DNA of 13,214 nucleotides from Alphaproteobacteria bacterium CG11_big_fil_rev_8_21_14_0_20_44_7 (GCA_002787615.1 PCXJ01000117.1:1-13214), one strand, 5' to 3'. Counted from the first letter of the stretch, positions 6,327-12,524 are shown. A program made the numbers and translations. Notes: generated by a model from the letters alone, not told the origin.

Positions 6327-8009
6327 TATACAACTACTAGACAACAGCTCTTCCAGTTCACTTATCTTCTTGTCATTAGCTAATGTGACAAAATATTCTT
6401 TTGATTTACTTAGATTCTCACAACCTATTTTTTTATCGCCTTGCTTCAAGTAAACTAAGCCAAGATGTTGATAATTATTGCCCAACCCATCCTTTCCTCT
6501 TGTAGAATCTGAATTAATAGAATTTTGCTCTACTGCTTCCAATATATACTTTTTTGCTTCTTCATAGTTACCGAGACCATAGTGCACATAGCCTATTGTA
6601 TCTGAGACCACAGGATACATTGAACTATCTTTATATTGGGAGTAATAAGAATAAGAGCTTTCTGCATAAGGTAAGGCTTTTTGGAACTTTCCATTTCTTG
6701 CATAACCATAAGCTATATTATTATCAATTTCTGCCACACTTTTTTTGTCATCCATCTCTACTGCAATCTTTTTTGCTTGCTCATAATAATCATTTTCTAC
6801 TCCTGCCTTACTTGCAGCAATGCCCATACTTAGCAAAGAACCCATCATACTATCTTTATCATTTAGGGATTTGTAATAATCATATTCTTTTGCAAAATAC
6901 GAAATCGCTTCTTTGGATTTTCCTCCCAAATCTAGTGCAATGCCAACCTCTCTATGAATAGAAGCTATATTTTTTGCAGGCAATTTAAGCTCATCTGCCA
7001 ATTCAGATGCTTTTCTAAGGTTTTCTTCTGATAAAGTAGGTTTATTTAAGGCTGTATATACATCACTAATCTCCAAATGTAGCTGCACAAACATGGCATG
7101 CAATACCTGCCCAGTTGCCCAATTCTGTTTTCTGTAATGTTCAGAAAGCTCAATCGCTTCTTTATAATGAGATATTGCAGCTTCCTTATTATCCACTTCT
7201 TTTGCGCTATATAGCAATCCAGCAGTTCTGTGCAGCTCAATCAATTGAGCATACATAACAAATGTTAGATGCTCTTCACCTACTGGATTTTTCTTTAACT
7301 CGTATGTTGTTATGAGTTTTTCAAGATACTCTAACGCCTTTTTCCAGTCTTTGGTAACAGTATAAAAACCGTAGAGTGACTGATATGGCAATATCATTCT
7401 AAATTCATCACCATCTTCAAATTTCTTTGTTTCTTTTTCTGCTAGCAATAAGATTTTTTCGGCATCTTCATACCTTTCTAACTCTATATAGATATTTCCT
7501 AGTACGACAGCTCCTGTCACTAGACCGATTCTATCATTATGTTTCTGGGATATTTTTATACCCTCTTCCATTTTTGCAAGCCCATCTTCTAGCCTGTTTG
7601 TTGAAACATAAAGAGAACCCAACCTAATTAGAGCAAGGCTATAAGTTACAGCCGCACCATTATCTCCAAAACTACTTAGCTTGTTATAATATTTTCTGGC
7701 ATCCAGCTCCGCCTTTACAAGAATCTCTTCTGCCTTATCTAGCTTCATTTGCCCTGTATAAAACTCTGCAAGTACAATTTGCGCTTTAACCTTTATGTGA
7801 TGGTCTGTGCCTTGAAGCGTGGTAATGGCCTTTTCTATCTTTTCCATACCGCTACCAAAGTTTTTATCTTTCCAGTCTTTTCTGGCATCTTCAATTAACT
7901 GTTCACCAGATTTGATTATAGAAGTTTGCTCTGAATCTAATTTCGGTGCTGCAATAGAAATGCTTGGAATAAAAGCTACTAAGAGAAGTAATATAAGTAA
8001 TTTTTTCAT
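6321..8009 (-). CDS. secreted tetratricopeptide-repeat protein, island cargo
   Basis: A 562-residue product with a Sec signal peptide (MKKLLILLLLVAFIPSISIA, cleavage near AAP) and no lipobox, so probably periplasmic or surface-exposed. From about residue 30 to 545 it is a series of roughly ten TPR-like helix pairs. Examples are GSLYVSTNRLEDGLAKMEEG, VLGNIYIELERYEDAEKILL, ISDVYTALNKPTLSEENLRK, IAYGYARNGKFQKALPYAES, TIGYVHYGLGNYEEAKKYIL and HLGLVYLKQGDKKIGCENL. TPRs form a concave protein-binding solenoid; no enzyme domain is visible. It is last in the three-gene operon, 45 bases after the second lipoprotein gene. Its ATG lacks a strong Shine-Dalgarno (AAGG is too far), so translation may depend on coupling. 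The binding partner is unknown; the two lipoproteins encoded upstream are natural candidates. Confidence 0.9.
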   Translation of the reverse strand: MKKLLILLLLVAFIPSISIAAPKLDSEQTSIIKSGEQLIEDARKDWKDKNFGSGMEKIEKAITTLQGTDHHIKVKAQIVLAEFYTGQMKLDKAEEILVKAELDARKYYNKLSSFGDNGAAVTYSLALIRLGSLYVSTNRLEDGLAKMEEGIKISQKHNDRIGLVTGAVVLGNIYIELERYEDAEKILLLAEKETKKFEDGDEFRMILPYQSLYGFYTVTKDWKKALEYLEKLITTYELKKNPVGEEHLTFVMYAQLIELHRTAGLLYSAKEVDNKEAAISHYKEAIELSEHYRKQNWATGQVLHAMFVQLHLEISDVYTALNKPTLSEENLRKASELADELKLPAKNIASIHREVGIALDLGGKSKEAISYFAKEYDYYKSLNDKDSMMGSLLSMGIAASKAGVENDYYEQAKKIAVEMDDKKSVAEIDNNIAYGYARNGKFQKALPYAESSYSYYSQYKDSSMYPVVSDTIGYVHYGLGNYEEAKKYILEAVEQNSINSDSTRGKDGLGNNYQHLGLVYLKQGDKKIGCENLSKSKEYFVTLANDKKISELEELLSSSCIN

Positions 8010-8054
8010 ACTAAGTATTATAGAGCCTTTTCATGAAGGTTAGGTTAATTGTGA

Positions 8055-8405
8055 TTATTCACAGGTTACATTTCCCGTTACATGCGGGTAGTCATGCCTA
8101 CTTGCTGGTATAAAATAATAACCAGTAAAAACAGCATCATTAACTACTGTGTTATATTCTTTTTTTATATCGCTCTCATACTCGTCAGAACCACACAGTT
8201 CGGTAGCTCTTTTATGGAAGTATTCAATCAACCTGTCATGAGAAGTTTTGTGATTTCCTCTTACTTGAACCTCATATTCATTCTCAGAAATCTTTCTATC
8301 TACATAACCACCAGTAGATTGCTCCATTAAAGAGCCATAAGGAGTTTCTGTTGCGCAGGAAGTCAAAGCCAACAGCAAAGCTAATGATAAGAAACGTGCA
8401 AACAT
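8055..8405 (-). CDS. small lipoprotein, CC0125/CC1285-like, island cargo
   Basis: A 116-residue lipoprotein precursor: hydrophobic MFARFLSLALLLALTSC ends in lipobox LTSC, giving a mature protein from Cys17. Ala at +2 predicts outer-membrane sorting rather than inner-membrane retention. The mature part contains GGYVDRKISENEYEVQVRGN followed by KTSHDRLIEYFHKRATELC. This matches the pattern I associate with CC0125/CC1285 family lipoproteins (GY, YxVxFxGN, Ts, a helix ending RAAEL). Two more cysteines (about residues 71 and 115) could form a disulfide. Its ATG follows the preceding gene's TAG after one base, so translation is almost certainly coupled. The molecular function of this family is unknown. 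Confidence 0.85.
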   Translation of the reverse strand: MFARFLSLALLLALTSCATETPYGSLMEQSTGGYVDRKISENEYEVQVRGNHKTSHDRLIEYFHKRATELCGSDEYESDIKKEYNTVVNDAVFTGYYFIPASRHDYPHVTGNVTCE

Positions 8406-8406
8406 T

Positions 8407-8862
8407 CTACTTTTTCACTTCAAGTTCTTCGTTATCACTTAATGAATCATTATCACACTTAAAACGATAATGGATTGATACTGGTAAATTGTCATAGCTT
8501 GAAACTGCTTCTGCAACAAGAACACCTAGTAGACCACCGCCAAACGCCATCGGGTTTGTATCAGTCATACCAAAATTAGGTTCATCCTTTTTTTCAAAGC
8601 CTGAATTAGAACATAAAGTCGCAGCTTCTTGCTCTGCTAACTTAGTTAGAAATTCTTTACGCAGCTCAACTTTCTCTTCTCCACCTCTAAACTGACCATT
8701 CCAAGTTCTTAATTTGTTATCGACAGTAATGAATCTTCCCTCTGTTAACCTACCAGAAGAAACCTCAAACTCATTGCCATCTATTTCTCTGAGCCATGTA
8801 GTGTCAACTGTTGCACAAGACGAAATTAACAATAGCGGTAATACTAAAAATCTATTTTTCAT
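8407..8862 (-). CDS. small lipoprotein, first gene of the island operon
   Basis: A 151-residue lipoprotein precursor beginning MKNRFLVLPLLLISSC, with lipobox ISSC and Ala at +2 (outer-membrane sorting expected). ATG 8862 is chosen over an in-frame ATG at 8958 because a good GGGAG site lies 7-8 bases upstream, a signal peptide follows directly, and the longer version would put 32 non-signal residues in front. The mature part has EIDGNEFEVSSGR, then a helix LRKEFLTKLAEQEAATLC, a glycine-rich hydrophobic stretch near residues 106-117 (MAFGGGLLGVLVAEA) and SIHYRFKCDND. The order NEFEV - helix ending in xATLC - late Cys parallels NEYEV - helix ending in RATELC - late Cys of the next gene, so the two are probably distant paralogues. 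Function unknown. Confidence 0.85.
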   Translation of the reverse strand: MKNRFLVLPLLLISSCATVDTTWLREIDGNEFEVSSGRLTEGRFITVDNKLRTWNGQFRGGEEKVELRKEFLTKLAEQEAATLCSNSGFEKKDEPNFGMTDTNPMAFGGGLLGVLVAEAVSSYDNLPVSIHYRFKCDNDSLSDNEELEVKK

Positions 8863-8888
8863 ATCTATCTCCCAAAATTTGCAGCAGT

Positions 8889-8917
8889 TTAATAAACAAA
8901 TATTAACAATTTGTAAA
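8889..8917 (-). promoter_or_regulatory. promoter of the island lipoprotein/TPR operon
   Basis: On the minus strand TTTACA (8912-8917) and TATTAA (8889-8894) are separated by exactly 17 bases, five and four of six to consensus. Initiation near 8882 gives a leader of about 20 bases with GGGAG correctly placed before ATG 8862. The -35 box starts only six bases after the stop codon of the integrase remnant, so the operon owns a promoter independent of the integrase. Confidence 0.6.
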
Positions 8918-8923
8918 GAGAAA

Positions 8924-9106
8924 TCACGCTTTCTTGATTCTCTTTTCTTTGCCGCCATATCTATATTTCAATCTCCATAGCTTGCCACCTTTCGGTTTTC
9001 TTTTAGTTATAGGCATTACTTCCAAATATAGTCCACCACCATCAAAGAGCTTGTATGGCTTGCCTTTGGGCTTTGTGTTCTTAACAGTAGCGTCTGAGAG
9101 TTTCAT
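8924..9106 (-). pseudogene. truncated tyrosine integrase, N-terminal arm-binding domain only
   Basis: A 60-codon frame begins MKLSDATVKNTKPKGKPYKL and continues FDGGGLYLEVMP and GGKLWRLKYRYGGKEKRI. This is the opening of P4-type phage integrases (DUF4102 domain: L-T-D, KP-x-KPYKL-x-DGGGLYL-x-V, KLWR-x-KYR-x-GKEK). A complete enzyme has about 400 residues, with the catalytic R-H-R-Y domain C-terminal. Here homology stops after KEKRI with KKA and a stop, and none of the following frames resumes integrase-like sequence. A TATAAT at 9119-9124 may be its old promoter, within the GGGGGCAAG repeats, which would suit autoregulation. Direction and position downstream of tRNA-Gly are typical. Confidence 0.85.
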
Positions 9107-9170
9107 TTGGGGGCAAGCATTATATTAAGGGTTTTCTTGCCCCCAATCTTGCCCCTTATGGGGGGGGGCA
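9107..9170. repeat. putative integrase arm-type sites, tRNA-proximal end
   Basis: TTGGGGGCAAG (9107-9117) and its exact reverse complement CTTGCCCCCAA (9136-9146) form an 11-bp inverted repeat with an 18-base spacer. CTTGCCCC (9147-9154) adds a tandem copy, and a run of nine G then CA (9160-9170) is a degenerate fourth. The first copy abuts the integrase start codon. The set corresponds to the pair at 6233-6252 near the other end of the island. Confidence 0.6.
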
Positions 9171-9272
9171 GATGTCAATAGACTTAATAAGACCGCCTAA
9201 TATAACGTTTATAGCAAAACCCTTGTGCCAGCTATGTTTGCAAGGCTTCTTTAGGCTTTATAAGATGAGTGA

Positions 9273-9294
9273 TTGGAGCGGGTAGAGGGAATCG
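9273..9294 (-). repeat. 22-bp att repeat within the tRNA-Gly 3' end
   Basis: This is the tRNA-side copy of the island's bounding repeat, identical to 6154-6175. It covers the encoded CCA, discriminator, 3' acceptor strand and 3' T-stem of tRNA-Gly, so integration regenerated a complete tRNA. Confidence 0.9.
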
Positions 9295-9347
9295 AACCCT
9301 CATAGCTAGCTTGGAAGGCTAGAGCATTACCACTATGCTATACCCGC
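9274..9347 (-). tRNA. tRNA-Gly (TCC anticodon), island integration target
   Basis: The minus strand folds as a complete 74-base tRNA. Acceptor GCGGGTA/TACCCGC is followed by discriminator T and encoded CCA. The D arm is GCATAGTGGTAATGC. Anticodon stem CTAGC/GCTAG closes loop CTTCCAA with anticodon TCC (reads GGA). The T arm is GAGGG/CCCTC with loop TTCGATT. All stems pair fully, so the gene should be functional. Its original terminator appears to have been moved to 6122-6145 by the island. Confidence 0.97.
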
Positions 9348-9572
9348 GAAATTTTATTCTACTCAACTTTAGTACTTATATATATATGTTCTGCGGAAAT
9401 ATCTACACCATAACTCGCCAAAAATGCAAGTGCGAAAATATTCCCGTTATGATTTTTGATTCCATGCTTTTAGTGTATTATCATATATTTTTATCACATA
9501 CCTTTGGCAAGGTGCATATACTAGCCCTCATTTTTAGTGTTTAAATATACAATCATATGTTTTTAATATATC

Positions 9573-10268
9573 ATGTGCCCCATGATAACTGTTGAGCAAA
9601 TGAAAGCGGCGCGCGCATTGCTGGGGTGGAATCAGCAAGATTTGGCGAATATTGCCAAAATGTCCAAACCAGCCATTGCGAATATTGAACGCAAATTGAC
9701 CAGTCCGCGCACTGACACCATCACCGCAATCCAAAAAGCTTTTGAAGTTGGCGGGATTGAGTTTATTGACGGCGGGGTGCGTTATAAGCGCGATAGCTTG
9801 CAGGTGCAGGTTCTGAAGGGCGAGAATAGTTTGCAGCTTTTATGGGATGATATATATGAAACATTGCTGCCAGGTGAGGAAAGATTGCTAAGCGGCGTGG
9901 ATGAAAAGATTTTGCTGGGCATATCCGGTTATGAAAAAATGATAGAGCGCTTTGCCAAGAAAAATATCAGTGGGCGGGTGCTGGCGATGCAGGGCGATGT
10001 GGTAATGTCGGATTATAGCTGTGAATATCGTTGGGTGAGTCGCGATGTTTTTAATACCGTGCCATATTATTTATATGCAAATAAATATGCGATTCTGATT
10101 TCGCAGCCTGAGCCAAGTGTGGTGATTATTGAGAATCAATCAATCGTGGATTCATACCGCCAGCAGTTTGAATATCAGTGGAGCTTGGGCATGAAGGTGA
10201 AGAAGAGGCAACGCAAGGCTGAGCAGGTTAGGGAGCCGGAGTCAAATAGAGAGTTGGTTGACGCTTAA
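9573..10268 (+). CDS. HTH (XRE-type) regulator with TrmB-like C-terminal region
   Basis: A 231-residue probable DNA-binding regulator. An XRE-type helix-turn-helix spans about residues 8-62: MKAARALLGWNQQDLANIAK, then MSKPAIANIERKLTSPRTDT as recognition helix and following helix. The rest (about 75-210) is a separate domain ending VVIIENQSIVDSYRQQFEYQW, which resembles the effector end of TrmB-type regulators (IIEN, YRxxFexxW); no ligand is evident. The tail KVKKRQRKAEQVREPE is highly charged. ATG 9573 and ATG 9582 are both possible; neither has a Shine-Dalgarno, and AT-rich DNA runs up to them, so the message may be nearly leaderless. It lies just outside the tRNA end of the island, transcribed away from it, and is probably chromosomal. 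Confidence 0.85.
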   Translation: MCPMITVEQMKAARALLGWNQQDLANIAKMSKPAIANIERKLTSPRTDTITAIQKAFEVGGIEFIDGGVRYKRDSLQVQVLKGENSLQLLWDDIYETLLPGEERLLSGVDEKILLGISGYEKMIERFAKKNISGRVLAMQGDVVMSDYSCEYRWVSRDVFNTVPYYLYANKYAILISQPEPSVVIIENQSIVDSYRQQFEYQWSLGMKVKKRQRKAEQVREPESNRELVDA

Positions 10269-10282
10269 GCGCAGATACCAAA

Positions 10283-10316
10283 ATGCTGCGCTGCAATATA
10301 TTTATGCTGCACTGCA
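10283..10316. repeat. 13-bp direct repeats spaced 21 bases
   Basis: ATGCTGCGCTGCA (10283-10295) and ATGCTGCACTGCA (10304-10316) differ at one base. They start 21 bases apart, two helical turns, so both would face the same side of the DNA. They lie between the HTH gene and the extended -10 promoter of the next gene and could be an operator; this is inference. Confidence 0.4.
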
Positions 10317-10335
10317 CACCAAAAAGGTGTATTTT
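10316..10335 (+). terminator. weak terminator after the HTH regulator
   Basis: ACACC (10316-10320) and GGTGT (10326-10330) form a 5-bp stem with loop AAAAA, followed by ATTTT. The stem is short and the T-run brief, so termination may be partial. Confidence 0.4.
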
Positions 10336-10357
10336 GCTATCATTCCTTCATTCTTTG

Positions 10358-10366
10358 TGGTATAAT
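10358..10366 (+). promoter_or_regulatory. extended -10 promoter of the DUF378-like gene
   Basis: TGGTATAAT is a perfect extended -10 element (TGN followed by consensus TATAAT at 10361-10366). No good -35 box lies at normal spacing, which extended -10 promoters tolerate. Initiation near 10373 gives a leader of about 25 bases to ATG 10398. Confidence 0.6.
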
Positions 10367-10397
10367 ATACTTACTTCAACCAAATAAGGAGGTTTAT

Positions 10398-10595
10398 ATG
10401 ACTACTACAATGTATAAGTTCACCACTATTTTGATAATGATCGGTGCGATCAATCTTGGACTGGTTGGAGCATTTGATCTGGATATAGTATCGAAGCTAC
10501 TTGTTAGCCCGCTACTAACCAAAATAGTATATGTACTAATTGGTGTTTCAGCAATCTTGCATCTGGTAACAGACGGCAAGAAATTAGTGAAATAA
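10398..10595 (+). CDS. small DUF378-like membrane protein
   Basis: A 65-residue protein with two hydrophobic spans, at about 7-26 (FTTILIMIGAINLGLVGAF) and 41-57 (KIVYVLIGVSAILHLV). The motif GAINLGLVGAFDLDIV matches the DUF378 pattern GA-x-NWGLVG-x-F-x-x-D-x-V, with the usual Trp replaced by Leu, and VLIGVSA matches the second span. Function of the family is unknown; the location is the inner membrane. An ideal Shine-Dalgarno AAGGAGG (10386-10392) stands 5 bases before ATG, and a strong terminator follows, so this is a monocistronic, probably well-expressed gene. Confidence 0.85.
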   Translation: MTTTMYKFTTILIMIGAINLGLVGAFDLDIVSKLLVSPLLTKIVYVLIGVSAILHLVTDGKKLVK

Positions 10596-10618
10596 CTTTA
10601 GTTGCATATAGTGCAAAC

Positions 10619-10647
10619 AAGGGGGGCAATTGCTCCCCTTTGTTTTT
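10619..10647 (+). terminator. intrinsic terminator after the DUF378-like gene
   Basis: A 9-bp stem AAGGGGGGC (10619-10627) / GCTCCCCTT (10632-10640), with one G-T pair and loop AATT, is followed by TGTTTTT. It terminates the plus-strand gene and lies between two converging genes, so it may also serve the minus-strand IalB gene. Confidence 0.85.
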
Positions 10648-10668
10648 GCTGTAAGCGCAAGGATTTAG

Positions 10669-11148
10669 CTAGTTGCAAAGTTCTTTCATTCTCTTATAGG
10701 CAGCACCAGAGCCTTTTAGAGAATATGTATCAATTGAATATGTACCTTTGCGTGAGATACCTTTAACAATCATTTTTGAGCCAGCCTGCACATCATTGAC
10801 AATTTTTGTATCGGTGATGGAATCTTTAGCCCAAGCATGCTCGCCTTGTGTGAATAGGCGGTATTTCTGTTTGTCTATCTTCACTTCAACATCCACATCT
10901 TTTTTGTATGGATAACCGGAGGAAATATTAATTTCATCAGCCCCGCCGGATTTATGATTCACCAGCACATAAGGTTGCCCTCTTTTGGTATAATTCCCGT
11001 CCTGAGCAATCGGGGTGGAGGCGATATAGCATGTATTCCCGCCATCGTTAAACACGGTCCAGTCGCCGTGGGCGGAATCAATATTCTGAGCGTTGGCAGG
11101 TAATGTAAAGGCTATAAGCGATAATGCGGTAAATAATGATTTTTTCAT
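10669..11148 (-). CDS. invasion-associated locus B (IalB) family exported protein
   Basis: A 159-residue product with a Sec signal peptide MKKSLFTALSLIAFTLPANA, cleavage after residue 20 before QNID. The mature part has the IalB-family layout. GDWTVF at 28-33 and CYIASTP at 40-46 come first, then RGQPYVLV, GYPYKKDVDVEVKID, HAWAKDSITDTKIV and RKGTYSIDTYSLKGSGAAYKRM, ending in ELCN. Cys40 and Cys158 are placed to form a disulfide, which fits a periplasmic protein. IalB was named for Bartonella erythrocyte invasion, but the family is widespread in free-living alphaproteobacteria, so no pathogenic role should be read from it. AAGGAG about 8 bases before ATG supports the start. Confidence 0.9.
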   Translation of the reverse strand: MKKSLFTALSLIAFTLPANAQNIDSAHGDWTVFNDGGNTCYIASTPIAQDGNYTKRGQPYVLVNHKSGGADEINISSGYPYKKDVDVEVKIDKQKYRLFTQGEHAWAKDSITDTKIVNDVQAGSKMIVKGISRKGTYSIDTYSLKGSGAAYKRMKELCN

Positions 11149-11221
11149 AATCCAATCTCCTTGCAGCCAACCTAACCAATTTGAAAAACGCAGGCAAGGA
11201 ATTTTTGAGAATATTTAATTG

Positions 11222-11297
11222 CGCTCAAGCGGCGCGCAGCCTTAGCGGCCTCAACGGCCTTGCCTTCGCTGCGCTCGGAATAATTTCGCTCAAGCGG
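11222..11297. repeat. G+C-rich repeat cluster between bolA and the IalB gene
   Basis: CGCTCAAGCGG occurs twice (11222-11232 and 11287-11297), each containing the palindrome CGCT-CA-AGCG. Between them lie GGCC-TCAAC-GGCC and other short G+C-rich repeats, standing out from the A+T-rich surroundings. No reading frame is convincing. It may be a small palindromic repeat element or structured leader upstream of the IalB gene; the copy number elsewhere is not visible. Confidence 0.45.
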
Positions 11298-11309
11298 ATT
11301 TAAGGCTAA

Positions 11310-11576
11310 TCAAACAAACTCGAATGAAATTGCGTGAAGCTGCCTTATTTCATCTGCCAGCAGTCTTTGCACGGATTTTTGTCTTTCTAATTTGCTGAAA
11401 TCCGCAAGCGGTGCGGCTGAAATGACAATTTTTAAATGGCTCTGCCCGCCTTTTCTGTATGGCCCATGTCCGATATGTCTATGTGATTCATCTATAATTT
11501 CCAGCGTTTCTGGTTTGAAAGCTTGGGAAAGCTTGTTATATATAATCTCAGAAATATTTAATTCAGGTTTAGTCAT
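11310..11576 (-). CDS. bolA: BolA family protein
   Basis: BolA proteins pair with monothiol glutaredoxins to carry [2Fe-2S] clusters and affect iron handling and cell shape. The 88-residue product has the family core: a helix ISEIIYNKLSQAFKPETLEI, then DESHRHIGHGPYRKGGQSHLKIVI, F at 60, ERQKSVQRLLADEI at 64-77 and the C-terminal LHAISFEF. His81 is the conserved C-terminal ligand position and His32/34/37 supply the loop ligand. The start is ATG 11576; a longer in-frame version would add 44 residues unlike any BolA that lie antisense to cobS. No Shine-Dalgarno is visible before this ATG. The start codon overlaps that of divergent cobS. Confidence 0.93.
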   Translation of the reverse strand: MTKPELNISEIIYNKLSQAFKPETLEIIDESHRHIGHGPYRKGGQSHLKIVISAAPLADFSKLERQKSVQRLLADEIRQLHAISFEFV

Positions 11577-12519
11577 GACAAAAAAGATAATAGTATCTGC
11601 AAAGGAAATTTTCAATCTCCCATTTGAAATGAAGGTGAATGCTTTTGCTGAAAAGTCCGAACATGTGCCGGAAATTGATCCGACATATAAGTTTGACCCA
11701 GAAACCACAAAAGCGATTTTGATCGGTTTTATGCATAATCGCCGTGTGATGATTCAGGGTTATCATGGAACGGGTAAATCTACGCATATTGAGCAAGTGG
11801 CGGCGCGGCTGAATTGGCCATGTATCAGGGTGAATCTGGATAGTCAGATAAGCAGGATTGATTTGCTCGGCAAAGATGCAATTGTGCTAAAAGACGGCAA
11901 GCAAATCACTGAATTTAAGCCCGGTATTCTGCCATATGCACTGGAACATCCGGTGGCATTGGTGTTTGATGAATATGATGCGGGGCGGCCAGAGGTGATG
12001 TTTGTGATTCAGCGGATTTTGGAAGCGCAAGGCAAGCTCACCTTGCTTGACCAAAATCGTGTTATTAAGCCGCATGAGGATTTTCGTTTATTTGCAACGG
12101 CTAATACGATTGGGCTTGGTGATACTAGCGGGCTATATCATGGTACGCAGCCAATTAACCAAGGGCAGATGGATCGGTGGAATATTGTAACAACGCTCAA
12201 TTATCTTGATGAAAAGGCAGAGGAAGAAATTGTTTTTGCTAAATTCCCAAAATTAAGTGCTGCCGAGAAAAAGACAATCAGCCAAATGATAAAGCTAGCA
12301 GATTTGAGCCGTCAGTCGTTTATGAGCGGGGATATTTCAACCGTGATGTCGCCGCGTACAGTGATTACATGGGCGGAAAATATGTTCCTGTTCGAAGATG
12401 TTGAGCAGGCTTTCAAACTCAGCTTCCTGAATAAATGTGATGATGCGGAAAAACCGGTAATTCGTGAATTTTATCAACGCTGTTTCGGGGACGAGGCGAT
12501 AGCAAGGCTCGGAAGCTGA
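11575..12519 (+). CDS. cobS: cobaltochelatase ATPase subunit CobS
   Basis: CobS is the AAA+ ATPase of the aerobic CobNST cobaltochelatase, which inserts Co2+ into hydrogenobyrinate a,c-diamide; it works as a CobS-CobT complex that acts on CobN. The 314-residue product shows Walker A GYHGTGKST at 62-70, Walker B VALVFDE at 127-133, and a sensor-1-like ATAN at 174-177. Near-invariant segments include HIEQVAARLNWPCIRVNLDS, GLYHGTQPINQGQMDRWNIV, DISTVMSPRTVITWAEN and EFYQRCFG. ATG 11575 gives the usual family length; AGG lies 7-8 bases upstream inside bolA. cobT follows, after an intervening GIY-YIG gene. No cobN is in the window, and some alphaproteobacteria keep cobST without cobN, so the cobalamin role is probable, not certain. 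Confidence 0.94.
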   Translation: MTKKIIVSAKEIFNLPFEMKVNAFAEKSEHVPEIDPTYKFDPETTKAILIGFMHNRRVMIQGYHGTGKSTHIEQVAARLNWPCIRVNLDSQISRIDLLGKDAIVLKDGKQITEFKPGILPYALEHPVALVFDEYDAGRPEVMFVIQRILEAQGKLTLLDQNRVIKPHEDFRLFATANTIGLGDTSGLYHGTQPINQGQMDRWNIVTTLNYLDEKAEEEIVFAKFPKLSAAEKKTISQMIKLADLSRQSFMSGDISTVMSPRTVITWAENMFLFEDVEQAFKLSFLNKCDDAEKPVIREFYQRCFGDEAIARLGS

Positions 12520-12524
12520 TAGTC

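Larger units (their letters stand above)
6154..9294. mobile_element. small tRNA-Gly-integrated genomic island with decayed integrase
   Basis: The element spans two copies of a 22-bp direct repeat, about 3.1 kb from repeat to repeat. It contains an integrase N-terminal remnant next to and codirectional with tRNA-Gly, GGGGGCAAG-type repeats at both ends, and a three-gene operon of two lipoproteins and a TPR protein. tRNA targeting, integrase position and att repeats follow the P4-type island pattern. The catalytic part of the integrase is absent, so the element cannot excise unless a related integrase acts in trans. The cargo is visibly A+T-rich. Confidence 0.85.

Noticed and set aside
6554..6961. 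135-codon plus-strand frame opposite the TPR gene
   Set aside because: Leu/His/Tyr-rich antisense shadow of the TPR repeats, with no family resemblance.
8863..8958. N-terminal extension of the first lipoprotein from ATG 8958
   Set aside because: It would put 32 basic and cysteine-containing residues before a clear signal peptide and cross the promoter and ribosome site; ATG 8862 has a good GGGAG.
8924..9000. Frameshift rather than truncation in the integrase
   Set aside because: The other frames beyond KEKRI give no integrase-like continuation, and the promoter of the next operon begins immediately.
9160..9168. Nine-G run as a phase-variation switch
   Set aside because: It lies outside any coding frame and outside a credible promoter spacer; it is more simply a degenerate copy of the GGGGGCA repeats, and a sequencing error in length is possible.
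11392..11574. Longer CobS from 11392
   Set aside because: The extra residues are antisense to bolA and do not resemble CobS, whose family length fits the start at 11575.
11577..11708. Longer BolA from 11708
   Set aside because: The extra 44 residues are antisense to well-conserved cobS coding sequence and unlike any BolA N terminus.
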